Below, piece by piece: positions 33,874 through 43,844 of a stretch of 64,000 nucleotides of DNA (positions are counted from its first letter, which is position 1; each line of letters starts with the position of its first letter). The DNA comes from Arachis hypogaea (Eukaryota; Streptophyta; Magnoliopsida; Fabales; Fabaceae): positions 101,711,837-101,775,836 of the forward strand of contig NC_092038.1 in the NCBI RefSeq assembly GCF_003086295.3. Direction: 5' to 3'. The position numbers were made by a program, and so were the translations under genes. The notes beneath the pieces were generated by a model. The model searched no databases and was not told the origin of the DNA. It saw nothing but the letters and a program-made list of their open reading frames with translations.

Positions 33874-35395
33874 TGATGAGCGGATAAATTTATACGCTTT
33901 TTGGCATTGTTTTTAGTATGTTTTTAGTATGATCTAGTTAGTTTTTAGTATATTTTTATTAGTTTTTAGCTAAAATTCACTTTTCTGGACTTTACTATGA
34001 GTTTGTGTGTTTTTCTGTGATTTCAGGTATTTTCTGGCTGAAATTGAGGGTTCTGAGCAAAAATCTGATTCTGAGACTGAAAAGGACTGCAGATGCTGTT
34101 GGATTCTGACCTCCCTTCACTCGAAGTAGATTTTCTGAAGCTACAGAAGCCCAATTGGCGCGCTCTCAACGGCGTTGGAAAGTAGACATCCTGGGCTTTC
34201 CAGCAATATATGATAGTCCATACTTTGCCCAAGATTTGATGGTCCAAACCGGCGTGGCAATTCGGCCTCAATATTTCCAGCGTTTAACGCTGGAACTGGC
34301 ATGAAACTTGGAGTTAAACGCCCAAACTGGCATGAAAGCTGGCGTTTAACTCCAGAAAAGGTCTCTACACGAAAATGCTTCATTGCTCAACCCAAGCACA
34401 CACCAAGTGGGCCCGAAAGTGGATTTTTAAGTCATTTACTCATCTCTGTACACCCTAGGCTACTAGTTTACTATTAATAGGATCATTTGACATTGTATCT
34501 GAACCTCATGACACTTTACACGTTTTCTTTGTGTATCTTCCACGGCATGAGTCTCTAAACCCCATGGTTGGGGGTGAGGAGCTCTGCTGTGTCTTGATGG
34601 ATTAATGCAATTACTACTGTTTCTCATTCAATCATGTTTGCTTCCATTCTAAGATAATACTTGTTCTTAACCCGGATGAATGTGATGATCCGTGACAATC
34701 ATCATCATTCTCAACTATGAACGCGTGCCTGACAACCACCTCCGTTCTACCTTAGATTAAGTAGTTATCTCTTGGATTCTTTAATCGGAATCTTCGTGGT
34801 ATAAGCTAGAACTGATGGCGGCATTCAAGAGAATCCGAAAGGTCTAAACCTTGTCTGTGGTATTCTGAGTAGGATTCAATGATTGAATGACTGTGACGAG
34901 CTTCAAACTCCTGAAGGCGGGGCGTTAGTGACAGACGCAAAAGAATCACTGGATTCTATTCCGGCCTGATCGAGAACCGACAGATGATTAGCCATGCTGT
35001 GACAGAGCATAGGAACATTTTCACTGAGAGGATGGGAGGTAGCCATTGACAACGGTGAAACCCTACATACAGCTTGCCATGGAAGGAGCCTTGCGTGTTT
35101 GATGAAGAAGACAGTAGGAAAGCAGAGATTCAGAAGATGGAGCACGTCCAAAACCTCAACCTATTCTCCATTACTGCAAAACAAGTAATCATTTCATGTT
35201 CTTTTTTTTTTCACAATCAATCCTGATAGTTTCTGATATCCTGACTAAGATTCACAAGATAACCATAGCTTGCTTCAAGCCGACAATCTCCGTGGGATCG
35301 ACCCTTGCTCACACAAGGTATTACTTGGACGACCCAGTGCACTTGCTGGTTAGTTGTGCAGAGTTGCAAAAGTGTGATTGCAATTTCATGCACCA
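33874..35395 (+). mobile_element. 5' LTR of element A
   Basis: It runs from TGATGAGCGGATAAATTTAT to TTTCATGCACCA. It includes a palindrome cluster (CCAGCGTTTAACGCTGG and neighbours, about 34278-34355). The TATA position reads TATTAATA here (near 34471) instead of TATAAATA, in both LTRs, so promoter strength may differ from B. Confidence 0.97.
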
Positions 35396-35401
35396 AGTTT
35401 T

Positions 35402-35419
35402 TGGCGCCGTTGCCGGGGA
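35402..35419 (+). other. Primer binding site of element A (tRNA-Asp type)
   Basis: TGGCGCCGTTGCCGGGGA, six bases after the 5' LTR. Confidence 0.95.
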
Positions 35420-35950
35420 TTGTTGAGTTTGGACAACTGACGGCTTATCTTGTTGCTTAGATTAGGACTGTTTTATTTTTGTTGGTTTAGAGTCTTTTAG
35501 TTGAGTCTAGTTTTATATTTTAAGTTTGGTGTCAATTGCATGCTTTTGTTTTTCTTTTAATTTTCGAATTTGCATGTTCTTAGTCCCTTTTTGATTCATA
35601 AAAATTCTAAGTTTGGTGTCCTCTTTGTGTTTTCCCTTAAAAATTTTCGAAAAAAAATAGTGTTTGATTTTCTAAAAATTTTAAGATTGGTGTCTTTTTG
35701 TGTTTTTCTCTTTCCTCTTTTCAAAAATCAAATCTTTTTCATAAAAATTTCTCAATCATATCTTTTTAATTGCTGTTTTCAAAATCTTTTTAATTAACTA
35801 ATTGATTCAGTTCTCAATTTGCTTTGATCTTATTTTCTTTTTGATTTTCGAATTTTTATTTTTTTTCTTTTGTTTTATTTTATTTTTTTCGGTTAATTCA
35901 AAAAAAAATATTTATCTATTTGCAATCCATATCATTTCCCTTTATCCATC
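35420..35950 (+). other. Untranslated leader of element A
   Basis: About 0.5 kb without a gene and T-rich. TAAGTTTGGTGT boxes lie at 35521-35532 and 35608-35619, with a degenerate AAGATTGGTGT near 35682. There is a short set of TCTTTTTCA-type units near 35720-35770. It is shorter than the leaders of B and D. Confidence 0.7.
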
Positions 35951-38900
35951 ATGGACTTAAGTGGGATTGATCAGTCCAAAAGGACTCTGGGGTCATATGC
36001 TAACCCCATTACAGCTGCATATGGGAGTAGCATCTGCACACCTCCCATCAAAGCAAGCAGCTTTGAGCTAAATCCTCAACTCATTATCATAGTGCAGCAA
36101 AATTGCCAGTATTCCGGTCTTCCACAGGAAGAACCTACTGAGTTTCTGGCACAGTTTTTACAAATTGCTGACACAGTATATGATAAAGAGGTGGATCAGG
36201 ATGTCTACAGACTATTACTGTTTCCATTTGCTGTAAAAGATCAAGCTAAAAGGTGGTTGAATAACCAACCTACAGCAAGCATAAAGACATGGAAACAGTT
36301 ATCAGACAAATTCCTGAATCACTTTTACCCTCCAAAGAGGATGACACAGCTAAGGCTGGACATCCAAGGCTTTAAACAAGAGGATGATGAATCCCTTTAT
36401 AATGCCTGGGAGAGGTATAGAGGTATGCTAAGAAAATGTCCCTCTGAAATATTTTCAGAGTGGGTACAGTTAGACATTTTCTACTATGGGCTTACAGAAA
36501 AAGCTCAGATGTCTTTAGACCACTCAGCTGGTGGATCTATACACATGAGGAAGACAATTGACGAAGCTCAAGATCTTATAGACACTGTTGCTAGAAACCA
36601 ATATTTGTACTCTAGCAATGAGTTCTCTCCAAAAGAGGAAGTCATGGCAGTAGTCACTGACCCTAATCCTCAAGAACAGATAATTGAGCTTAATCAACAA
36701 TTGCTCCTGATGACAGAACAGTTAGCAGAATTTAAAGAGATGCTCCATGAAACTAAAGTTGCTAACAAGAGCATAGAACTACAGTTGAATCAAGCAAAAC
36801 AGCAAATATCTAAACAGATAACAGAGGAATGTCAAGCAGTTCAATTGAGGAGTGGGAAGACACTGAATAACACTGCTCAAAAGAGCAAAAAGCCAAACAA
36901 GGAACAATTGACAGAGGATAACCAACCCACTGTTCAAAATCCCTCTGAGGACAGTAAGAGCCCAGAGAGGAATGCTATTGGCGTTCAAACGCCAGAAAGG
37001 GAAGGAAAGCTGGCATTAAACGCCCATTCCTTGCCCAGTTCTGGCGTTCAAACGCCAGAAAAGGGGGAAAAGTTGGTGTCAAACGCCCATTTTCCACCCA
37101 ATCCTGGCGTTCATACGCCAAGGGAAGATCAGACACCTGAGAGTGCTGACAGTAATCCCTCTAACAAGGCTTCTTCAACCACTTCTGTAAGGAATAAACC
37201 TGCAGCATCTAAGGTTGAAGAATATAAAGCCAAGATGCCTTATCCTCAGAAACTCCGCCAAGCGGAGCAAGATAAGCAATTTGCCCGCTTTGCAGACTAT
37301 CTAAGGACTCTTGAAATAAAGATTCCGTTTGCAGAGGCACTTGAGCAAATACCTTCTTATGCTAAATTCATGAAAGAAATCTTAAGTCATAAGAAGGATT
37401 GGAGAGAAACTGAAAAAGTGTTTCTCACTGAAGAATGCAGTGCAGTCATTCTAAAAAGCTTACCAGAAAAGCTTCAAGATCCAGGAAGCTTTATGATACC
37501 ATGCACATTAGAAGGTGCTTGCACCAAGACAGCCCTATGTGATCTTGGAGCAAGCATCAATCTAATACCTGCATCCACTATCAGAAAGCTTGGGTTGACT
37601 GGAGAAGTCAAACCAACCCGGATATGCCTCCAACTTGCTGATGGCTCCATTAAATATCCATCAGGCATAATAGAGGATATGATTGTCAAGGTTGGGCCAT
37701 TCGCCTTTCCAACTGACTTTGTGGTGTTGGAAATGGAGGAGCACAAGAGTGCAACTCTCATTCTAGGAAGACCTTTCCTAGCAACTGGACGAACTCTCAT
37801 TGATGTACAAAAAGGGGAAGTAACCTTGAGAGTCAATGAGGATGAGTTCAAGTTAAATGCTGTAAAAGCCATGCAGCATCCAGACACACCAAATGACTGC
37901 ATGGGCGCTGACATTATTGACTCTCTGGTAGAAGAGATCAATATGGCTGAAAGCCTAGAATCAGAGCTTGAAGACATCTTCAAGGATGCTCAGCTTGATC
38001 AAGAAGAACTAGAGGAAGCAAAGGAATTTTCGAAAATTCCTCAGGAGGAGGATAAACCTCCCAAACCTGAACTCAAACCACTACCACCATCCCTGAAATA
38101 TGCATTTCTGGGAGGGGGTGAAACTTTTCCAGTGATTATAAGCTCTGCCTTAAATTCACAGGAAGAGGAAGCACTGATTCAAGTGCTAAGGACACACAAG
38201 ACAGCTCTTGGGTGGTCCATAAGTGATCTTAAGGGCATTAGCCCAGCTAGATGCATGCACAAGATCCTATTGGAGGATAATGCCAAACCAGTGGTCCAAC
38301 CACAGAGGAGGCTAAATCCAGCCATGAAGGAGGTGGTGCAGAAAGAGGTCACTAAATTACTAGAGGCTGGGATTATTTATCCTATTTCTGATAGCCCCTG
38401 GGTGAGCCCTGTCCAAGTTGTCCCCAAATAGGGAGGCATGACAGTGGTTCATAATGAAAAAAATGAACTGGTTCCGACAAGAACAGTCACAGGGTGGCGT
38501 ATGTGTATTGACTACAGAAGGCTCAATACAGCCACCAGAAAGGATCATTTTCCTTTACCATTCATAGACCAAATGCTAGAAAGATTAGCTGGTCATGACT
38601 ATTACTGCTTTTTGGATGGCTATTCAGGCTATAACCAAATTGCAGTAGATCCTTAGGACCAAGAGAAAACAGCATCCACTTGCCCTTCTGGCGTGTTTGC
38701 CTACAGGAGGATGCCTTTTGGTCTGTGCAATGCATCTGCAACCTTTCAGAGGTGCATGCTCTCTATCTTCTCAGATATGGTAGAGAAATTTCTGGAAGTC
38801 TTCATGGATGACTTTTCAGTATATGGAGACTCATTCAGCTCCTGTCTTAATCACCTAACACTTGTCCTAAAAAGGTACCAAGAGACTAACCTGGTTTTAA

Positions 38901-40957
38901 ACTGGGAGAAATGTCACTTTATGGTGACTGAAGGAATTGTCCTTGGGCACAAAATTTCAAGCAAGGGAATAGAGGTGGATAAGGCAAAGGTAGAGGTAAT
39001 TGAAAAATTACCACCACCTGCCAATGTTAAGGCAATCAGAAGCTTTCTGGGGCATGCAGGATTCTACAGAAGGTTTATAAAGGATTTTTCAAAAATTGCA
39101 AAACCTTTGAGTAACCTGCTAGCTGCTGACACACCATTTGTGTTTGACACACAATGTCTGCAGGCATTTGAGACCTTGAAAGCTAAGCTGGTCACAGCAC
39201 CAGTCATCTCTGCACCAGATTGGACATTGCCATTTGAACTAATGTGTGATGCCAGTGACCATGCCATTGGTGCAGTGTTGGGACAGAGGCATAACAAGCT
39301 TCTGCACGTCATTTATTATGCCAGCCATGTTCTAAATGACGCACAGAAGAATTACACAACCACAGAAAAAGAGTTACTTGCAGTGGTCTATGCCATTGAC
39401 AAGTTTAGATCTTATCTAGTGGGATCCAAGGTGGTTGTATACACTGACCATGCTGCTCTTAAATACTTACTCACAAAGCAGGATTCAAAACCCAGGCTTA
39501 TAAGATGGGTGTTGCTTCTGCAAGAGTTTGATATAGAAATAAGAGACAGAAAAGGGACAGAGAACCAAGTAGCTGATCATCTGTCCCGAATAGAACCAGT
39601 AGCTGGGGCGTCCCTCCCTTCTACTGAGATCTCTGAGACTTTCCCAGATGAGCAACTCTTTGCCATTCAGGAAGCTCCATGGTTTGCAGATATTGCAAAT
39701 TATAAAGCTGTGAGGTTCATACCCAAGGAGTACAGCAGCGTGCAAAGAAAGAAATTAATTTCAGATGCCAAGTACTACCTCTGGGATGAACCATATCTCT
39801 TTAAGAGATGTGCTGACGGAGTGATCCGCAGATGTGTACCCAGAGAAGAAGCACAAAGGATCCTATGGCATTGCCATGGATCACAATATGGAGGACATTT
39901 TGGAAGTGAGCGAACAGCCACTAAAGTCCTCCAATGTGGCTTCTACTGGCCTACTCTCTATAAAGATTCCCAAGAGTTTGTGCGTAACTGTGACAGTTAC
40001 CAAAGAGCTGGTAACTTGCCTCACGGATATGCCATGCCTCAACAAGGGATATTAGAGATAGAGTTGTTTGATGTATGGGGCATTGACTTCATGGGGCCAT
40101 TCCCACCATCATACTCAAACACTTATATTCTGGTGGCAGTGGACTATGTATCTAAGTGGGTAGAAGCAATTGCTACACCCACTAATGATACCAAGACCGT
40201 GCTAAAATTCCTCCAGAAACACATCTTCAGCAGGTTTGGTGTTCCCAGAGTACTAATCAGTGACGGGGGCACCCATTTCTGCAATAGACAGCTATACTCT
40301 GCTATGGTTAGATATGGAATTAGCCACAAAGTGGCAACTCCGTATCATCCACAGACAAATGGGCAGGCTGAGGTCTCTAACAGAGAGCTAAAAAGAATCC
40401 TGGAACGGACTGTGATAGCCCGAAGAAAGGATTGGGCAAAGAGCTTGGATGATGCTCTGTGGGCATACAGAACAGCATTCAAGACTCCTATAGGAACCTC
40501 TCCATACCAACTGGTGTATGGGAAGGCCTGTCATCTGCCCGTGGAACTGGAACATAAAGCCTACTGGGCAACCAGATTCCTAAACATGGATGCTCAGTTA
40601 GATGGTGAAAAAAGATTGCTCCAGCTAAATGAGCTAGAGGAGTTCAGACTCAATGCCTTTGAAAATGCAAAAATTTATAAGGAAAAGGCAAAGAAATGGC
40701 ATGACAAGAAATTGTCAACCAGAGTCTTTGAGCCAGGACAAAAAGTTCTGCTCTTCAACTCTATGCTCAGACTGTTTCCAGGAAAACTCAAATCCCGATG
40801 GAGGGGTCCGTATGTGATTACAGGAGTGTCACCATATGGATATGTTGAGCTTCAGGATATTGATTCTGACAAAAAGTTCATTGTTAATGGACAGAGAATT
40901 AAGCATTATCTTGAAGGCAATTTTGAGCAGGAATGCTCAAAACTGAGACTTGAGTGA
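35951..40957 (+). pseudogene. Element A Gag-Pol polyprotein, one frame with two amber stops
   Basis: One frame of 1669 codons is interrupted only by TAG at 38429-38431 and 38654-38656. The Gag domain spans residues about 65-215 (FLAQFLQIADTVYDKEVD, ERYRGMLRKCPSEIF). A palindrome-encoded linker lies at about 343-392. The aspartic protease has active-site Asp531 (LCDLGASINLIP) and a LILGRPFLA motif near 610. Reverse transcriptase spans about 760-1000 with FMDD at 951-954. RNase H has Asp1100. The integrase zinc region has C1347 but Tyr1350 where the second Cys of HHCC is expected. The integrase core has D1379, D1438 and E1474, followed by a C-terminal [11 protein letters not shown] motif. I see no CCHC zinc knuckle in Gag. 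The post-pol box follows at about 40975-41015. A replicating parent copy must have lacked these lesions. Confidence 0.95.
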
Positions 40958-41122
40958 TTCTCAGTAAGAGTCCAGCTAAAGATAGTAAAGAAGCGCTTGC
41001 TAGGAGGCAACCCAGTCATTAGGAGGTTATATGTTTTGCTTTTATAAAGGCAAGTATCAAAAATGAAGGAATTCACAGAGTTACAGAAGGATTCAGCTCA
41101 AAAAGTAGAGAAAAAGAGCTTA

Positions 41123-41386
41123 CTGGCGAAAAAACGCCAGTAAGGGGCATTTTGGGCGTTAAACGCCAGAATGGGTATCATTCTGGGCGTTTAACGCCAG
41201 AAATGGTGCCATTTTGGGCGTTAAACGCCAGAATGGGCACCATTCTGGGCGTTTAACGCCCAGTGATAAAGGAATTCTGGCGTTTAACGCCAGCCAGGGC
41301 ACCTGGCTAGGCGTTACACGCCCAAAAGGGGAAACAAATGGGCGTTAAACGCCAGAATGGGTGCCATTCTGGGCGTTTAACGCCAG
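41123..41386. repeat. GGGCGTTAAACGCC palindrome array, about 31-bp period (element A)
   Basis: There are nine palindromes in 264 bp. The centre alternates between GTTAAAC and GTTTAAC, so successive units are inverted relative to each other. Several spacers are themselves palindromic (GAATGGGCACCATTC, GAATGGGTGCCATTC). It lies between the pol stop and ORF2. Confidence 0.95.
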
Positions 41387-41730
41387 AAAGGTGGGGGGAC
41401 CACAATTTTGTTTTCAAATCAAATTTTTTCAAACTTTCCTTTTCTTACCCATACTTTTCTACAAAAATACATTTCAATCTCTCATCATTCAATTTCAAAT
41501 TTTCAAAAATCTAAAATCACTTTTCAAATCTCTCAAATCATTCCCAAATTTTGTTCAAAAAAATTCATCATTTTCTCAATTTCTTTCCATATCTTCTCAA
41601 ATCTCCTTTCAAATTTCTCTTTTTTTTTCAAAATCTCCCCTCCCCACCTTATAAATACACGTTTGGCTCCCTCTTTCCATCACACCATTCGAATTTCCTC
41701 TTCCTCTCTCTCTCTCTTCTTTCCTTTCTT

Positions 41731-41765
41731 TTGCTTGAGGACAAGCAAACCTCTAAGTTTGGTGT
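41731..41765 (+). promoter_or_regulatory. Hairpin plus TAAGTTTGGTGT box upstream of ORF2 (element A)
   Basis: TTGCTTGAGGACAAGCAA (41731-41748, 7-bp stem, AGGA loop) is followed by CCTC and TAAGTTTGGTGT (41754-41765), 38 bases before the ORF2 ATG. The same pair stands at the 3' LTR edge (43807-43844). Confidence 0.65.
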
Positions 41766-41803
41766 GCTTTTCCGTGATCACTAAGCCAAGATTCATCAAG
41801 ATC

Positions 41804-42907
41804 ATGGCTCCTAAGGGAAAACAAACCAATTTAAGAGGAAAGAAAGAGAATAATCCAAAGAATCTTTGGAATCAAGAGAAGTTCTTAACCAAAGAACATG
41901 AAGACCATTATCACAAAATAATGGGTCTGAGGTCAGTGATCCCGGAAGTTAAATTTGATCTAAAAGAAGATGAATATCCGGGGATCCAAGAGCAAATTCG
42001 AAACAGAGGATGGGAAGTTCTAACCAATCCTGAAATAAAGGTTGGAAGGAACATGGTTCAGGAATTCTACTCAAATCTGTGGCTAACAGATAAGCAGAGA
42101 ATGACTGGAACTGCTTACCATACCTACAGAACCATAGTCAGAGGGAAAGTTATGTACTTCCATTTGGATAAAATAAGAGAAATCTTCAAATTACCTCAAC
42201 TGCAAGATGATCCTGAATCCTTTAATAGGAGGATGGTGAGAGCAGATAAAGGGTTGGATCAAGTTCTAGAGGACATATGCCTCCCTGGAACTAAGTGGAA
42301 AACCAATTCAAAGGGTGTCCCAAACCAACTCAAGAGGGGAGACCTCAAACCAATTGCAAGAGGTTGGCTAGACTTTATTGGGCGTTCCATATTGCCCACT
42401 AGCAACCGTTCCGAGGTCACCATCAAGAGAGCAGTGATGATTCATTGCATTATGCTTGGAAAAGAAGTGGAGGTTCATCATGTGATTGCTTGTGAGATCT
42501 ACACAATTGCAAATAAGAATTCCACTGAAGCCAAATTAGCTTACCCAAGCTTGATCTCCTTGCTCTGTAAAGAGGCTGGGGTGAAGATGGGAGTAGATGA
42601 GTTCATACCCATTGAACACCCAATCACCAAGAAGTCAATGGAAGGACAAATGCAAGACAACTCTATCAAGAGGAGGGCGCAGGAATTCCTCCCTGAATTC
42701 CCAAGAATTGACTACTGGACCAGCCTAGAAGCATCTATTACCAAATTACAAGAGACTATGGAGCAACTGAAGGAAGAACAGCAGAATCAGAACTGCATGC
42801 TCTGCAAATTGCTGAAGGAACAAGAGAAGCAAGGGCGTGAACTCCAAGAGATGAAATGCCAAAAGTTCTCCTCTCAAGCTGAGGGAGCATCCACTTCTCA
42901 AAATTAA
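41804..42907 (+). CDS. Element A ORF2 (Athila-type second ORF, envelope position)
   Basis: This is an intact ORF of 367 residues. ATG 41804 is chosen because the homologous start (MAPK) is shared with B, D and F; upstream in-frame codons come from low-complexity leader. It has a basic N-terminus (1-30), then a central domain at about 60-270 (YPGIQEQIRNRGWEVL, MVQEFYSNLW, DLKPIARGWLDFIGRSIL, SNRSEVTIKRAVMIHCIML). The C-terminus (about 295-350) is a coiled coil (LQETMEQLKEEQQNQ). This matches the putative plant transposon protein domain found after pol in Athila-type elements. There is no signal peptide or membrane helix, so a true envelope role is doubtful. Its function is unknown. Confidence 0.85.
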   Translation: MAPKGKQTNLRGKKENNPKNLWNQEKFLTKEHEDHYHKIMGLRSVIPEVKFDLKEDEYPGIQEQIRNRGWEVLTNPEIKVGRNMVQEFYSNLWLTDKQRMTGTAYHTYRTIVRGKVMYFHLDKIREIFKLPQLQDDPESFNRRMVRADKGLDQVLEDICLPGTKWKTNSKGVPNQLKRGDLKPIARGWLDFIGRSILPTSNRSEVTIKRAVMIHCIMLGKEVEVHHVIACEIYTIANKNSTEAKLAYPSLISLLCKEAGVKMGVDEFIPIEHPITKKSMEGQMQDNSIKRRAQEFLPEFPRIDYWTSLEASITKLQETMEQLKEEQQNQNCMLCKLLKEQEKQGRELQEMKCQKFSSQAEGASTSQN

Positions 42908-43806
42908 GGTTGTTGAGTCCTAACTCTGTGAAAACCTCTATCTTTAGGAGCCTATGTTTTTGCGTTTTTTTTTTCTTTTGTTTTGTTTTCTATTTTTCTT
43001 TTTTTGTCTCATCTTATATTTATCTTTGAGTCTTGTGATCATTAGTGTCTATGCCTTAAAGTTATGAATGTCTTATGAATCCATCACCTCTCTTAAATAA
43101 AATATGTTCTTAATTGAAAAAGAGTAGAATTGCATGAATTTTGAATTTTATAACAGTTTAATTATTTTGATGTGGTGGCAATACTTCTGTTCTCTGAATG
43201 TATGCTTAAACAGTGCATATGTCTTTTGAATTTGTGGTTCATGAATGTTGGCTCTTGAAAGAATGATGAAAAAGGAGACATGTTACTGAGGATCTGAAAA
43301 ATCATAAAAATGATTCTTGAAGCAAGAAAAAGCAATGAAAAAAAAATTCGAAAAAAAAATATAGAGAAAAGGGGAGAAAAAGAAAGAAAAAGAAATAAAG
43401 TTGTGATCCAAGGCAAAAAGAGTGTGCTTAAGAACCCTGGACACCTCTAATTGGGGACTCTAGCAAAGCTGAGTCACAATCTGAAAAGGTTCACCCAATT
43501 ATGTGTCTGTGGCATGTATGTATCCGGTGGTAATACTGGAAGACAGAGTGCTTTGGGCCACGGCCAAGACTCAATAAGTAGCTATGTTCAAGAATCATCA
43601 TACTTTACTAGGAGAATCAATAACACTATCTGGATTCTAAGTTCCTAAAGAAGCCAACCATTCTGAATTTCAAAGGATAGAGTGAGATGCCAAAACTGTT
43701 CAGAGGCAAAAAGCTAAAAGCCCCGCTCATCTAATTGATACTGATCTTCATAGATGTTTTTGGAATTCATTGCATATTCTCTTCTTTTTATCTTGTTTGA
43801 TTTTCG
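42908..43806 (+). other. Conserved 3' spacer of element A
   Basis: There is no gene. It is similar to the 3' spacers of B and D but lacks the segment around GGATAGGAGGCCCCAAGG that both others carry (29845 in D, 53575 in B). A replacement or deletion near 43395 explains this. Confidence 0.6.
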
Positions 43807-43844
43807 GTTGCTTGGGTACAAGCAACAATTTAAGTTTGGTGTTG
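43807..43844 (+). promoter_or_regulatory. Hairpin plus TAAGTTTGGTGTTG box at the 3' LTR edge (element A)
   Basis: GTTGCTTGGGTACAAGCAAC (43807-43826) is an 8-bp stem with a GGTA loop. TAAGTTTGGTGTTG (43831-43844) abuts the LTR. A purine-rich polypurine tract would normally be expected here; none is visible. The same arrangement is seen in B (54097-54134), D (30364-30401) and E (13083-13118, minus strand). Confidence 0.65.

Noticed and set aside
41123..41386. A regular repeat-spacer pattern resembling a CRISPR array
   Set aside because: The DNA is plant nuclear, the repeats are palindromes that vary between copies, spacers are related to each other, there are no cas genes, and the same arrays lie at fixed places in retrotransposons.
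41804..42907. ORF2 as a true envelope glycoprotein
   Set aside because: No signal peptide, transmembrane helix, cleavage site or cysteine pattern is visible; the C-terminus is a coiled coil.
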